Source: Bathymodiolus brooksi (taxonomy: Eukaryota > Mollusca > Bivalvia > Mytilida > Modiolidae). From it: a stretch of DNA of 64,000 bases. This document shows positions 62,521 to 64,000 of this stretch, one piece after another (position 1 is the stretch's first letter; the number at the start of each line of letters is the position of its first letter). The DNA lies in the NCBI GenBank assembly GCA_963680875.1, contig OY804586.1, positions 51,184,203 through 51,248,202 of the forward strand, written 5' to 3'. The notes below the pieces were generated by a model, which saw only the letters and a program-made list of their open reading frames with translations, ran no database searches and was not told the DNA's origin. Made by a program: the position numbers and the translations under genes.

Positions 62521-64000
62521 TATTATTGTAGAGTATCAATGTAATGATAGATTACAAGCTGTAACAAGGATGTAGTGGTGTAGTGGTGTTATAACAACAT
62601 TGATATAGATTATTGTAGAGTATCAATGTAATGATAGAGTACAAGCTGTAACAAGGATGTAGTGGTGTAGTGGTGTAATAACAACATTGATATACATTAT
62701 TGTAGAGTATCAATGTAATGATAGAGTACAAGCTGTAACAAGGATGTAGTGGTGTAGTGGTGCTATAACTACATTGATATAGATTATTGTAGAGTATCAA
62801 TGTAATGATAGAGTACAAGCTGTAACAAGGATGTAGAGGTGTAGTGGTGTTATAACTACATTGATATATATTATTGTAGAGTATCAATGTAATGATAGAG
62901 TACAAGCTGTAACAAGGATGTAGAGGTGTAGTGGTGGTATAACTACATTGATATATATTATTGTAGAGTATCAATGTAATGATAGAGTACAAGCTGTAAC
63001 AAGGATGTAGCGATGTAGTGGTGTTATAACTACATTTATATAGATTATTGTAGAATATCAATGTAATGATAAAGTACAAGCTGTAACAAGGATGTAGAGG
63101 TGTAGTGGTGTTATAACTACATTGATATACATTATTGTAGAGTATCAATGTAATGATAGAGTACAAGCTGTAACAAGGATGTAGTGGTGTAGTGGTGTTA
63201 TAACTACATTGATATATATTATTGTAGAGTATCAATGTAATGATAGAGTACAAGCTGTAACAAGGATGTAGAGGTGTAGTGGTGTTATAACAACATTGAT
63301 ATAGATTATTGTAGAGTATCAATGTAATGATAGAGTACAAGTTGTAACAAGGATGAAAAGGTGTAGTGGTGTTATAACTACATTGATATAGATTATTGTA
63401 GAGTATCAATGTAATGATAGAGTACAAGCTGTAACAAGGATGTAATGGTGTAGTGGTGTTATAACAACATTGATATAGATTATTGTAGAGTATCAATGTA
63501 ATGATAGAGTACAAGCTGTAACAAGGATGTAGTGATGTAGTGATGTCATTACAACATTGATATAGATTATTGTAGAGTATCAATGTAATGATAGAGTACA
63601 AGCTATAACAAGGATGTAGAGATGTAGTGGTGTTATAACAACATTGATATAGATTATTGTAGAGTATCAATGTAATGATAGAGTACAAGCTGTAACAAGG
63701 ATGTATAGGTGTAGTGGTGTTATAACTACATTGATATAGATTATTGTAGAGTATCAATGTAATTATAGAGTACAAGCTGTAACAAGGATGTAGAGGTGTA
63801 GTGGTGTTATAACAACATTGATATAGATTATTGTAGAGTATCAATGTAATGATAGAGTACAAGTTGTAACAAGGATGAAAAGGTGTAGTGGTGTTATAAC
63901 TACATTGATATAGATTATTGTAGAGTATCAATGTAATGATAGAGTACAAGCTGTAACAAGGATGTAATGGTGTAGTGGTGTTATAACAACATTGATATAG

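Larger units (their letters stand above)
9556..64000. repeat. 87-bp satellite DNA array, about 626 monomers, continues past the window
   Basis: Counting from 'gtagagtatcaatgtaat' to the next occurrence gives 87 bases, and this register holds from 9,556 to the last base. All monomers are in one orientation with no inserted element. The most constant part is about 45 bp ('attgtagagtatcaatgta', 'atgatagagtacaagctgt', 'aacaaggatg'). The rest varies in a limited menu: 'tagtggtg' or 'tagaggtg', 'gtgtagtgg' or 'gtgcagtga', 'gttataac', 'gttattac', 'gtaataac', 'ggtataac' or 'gctataac', 'aacatt' or 'tacatt', and G, T, A or C after 'attgatata'. In the consensus I count A 31, T 28, G 22, C 6 and no CpG. 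I do not recognise the family and cannot say whether it is centromeric, subtelomeric or interstitial. No TTAGGG telomere repeats are present. Confidence 0.98.

Noticed and set aside
9556..64000. CRISPR array
   Set aside because: There is no repeat/spacer alternation: the whole 87-bp unit repeats. There are no cas genes and the context is eukaryotic.
9556..64000. Telomeric repeat array
   Set aside because: No TTAGGG or similar short repeat is present; the unit is 87 bp.

Overview
This window is eukaryotic nuclear DNA, most likely from a bivalve mollusc. It is AT-rich, has no bacterial gene organisation, and carries fragments of dispersed repeats of types I associate with mollusc and mytilid-like bivalve genomes. 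One is a SINE-like element with the signature 'ggtgtttaacgcc' and a (TGAT)n end. The other is a family with cores such as 'ggtaatcagaag' and 'acacgaaccccac'. The species call is inference from memory of such repeats, not a database result.

Bases 1-9,555 are ordinary intergenic or intronic-looking DNA with no convincing protein-coding gene. They hold a diverged two-copy 84-bp repeat (107-275), a SINE-like insertion with a near-perfect 13-bp target-site duplication (792-978), a long-arm inverted-repeat (MITE-like) element with interleaved arms (1,091-1,647), a 27-bp x 15 minisatellite (2,415-2,819) with a diverged single-unit relative 0.7 kb away (3,156-3,222), another inverted-repeat element (4,734-5,025), seven or eight pieces of one dispersed family (980-8,345), a 31-bp x 5 minisatellite grown from the end of one of those pieces (7,839-7,993), low-complexity tracts, and two weak TATA-containing promoter candidates (about 3,762 and 9,286).

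Bases 9,556-64,000 (85% of the window) are one uninterrupted satellite array with an 87-bp monomer, about 626 copies, running off the right edge. All copies are in the same orientation and in near-perfect 87-bp register, with only about ten 1-2 bp indels in 54 kb. Inside the array are multi-monomer blocks copied at exact multiples of 87 bp: 8-mers of 696 bp, a 37-mer of 3,219 bp, a 30-mer of 2,610 bp, a 60-mer of 5,220 bp and a 23-mer of 2,001 bp. They give a layered history of amplification by unequal exchange. The monomer has no CpG in its consensus, is about 32% G+C, and is strongly G-over-C on the + strand. It contains a 7-bp dyad, a 10-bp palindrome and a GATA-type motif.

Because 87 is divisible by three, one minus-strand frame stays open for up to 18 kb and yields enormous repetitive reading frames. 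I do not consider these genes: they lack ATG starts, are broken by more than a dozen in-frame stops and several frameshifts, and vary mostly at amino-acid-changing positions. The notable content is therefore the satellite and its internal organisation, not a set of cooperating genes.
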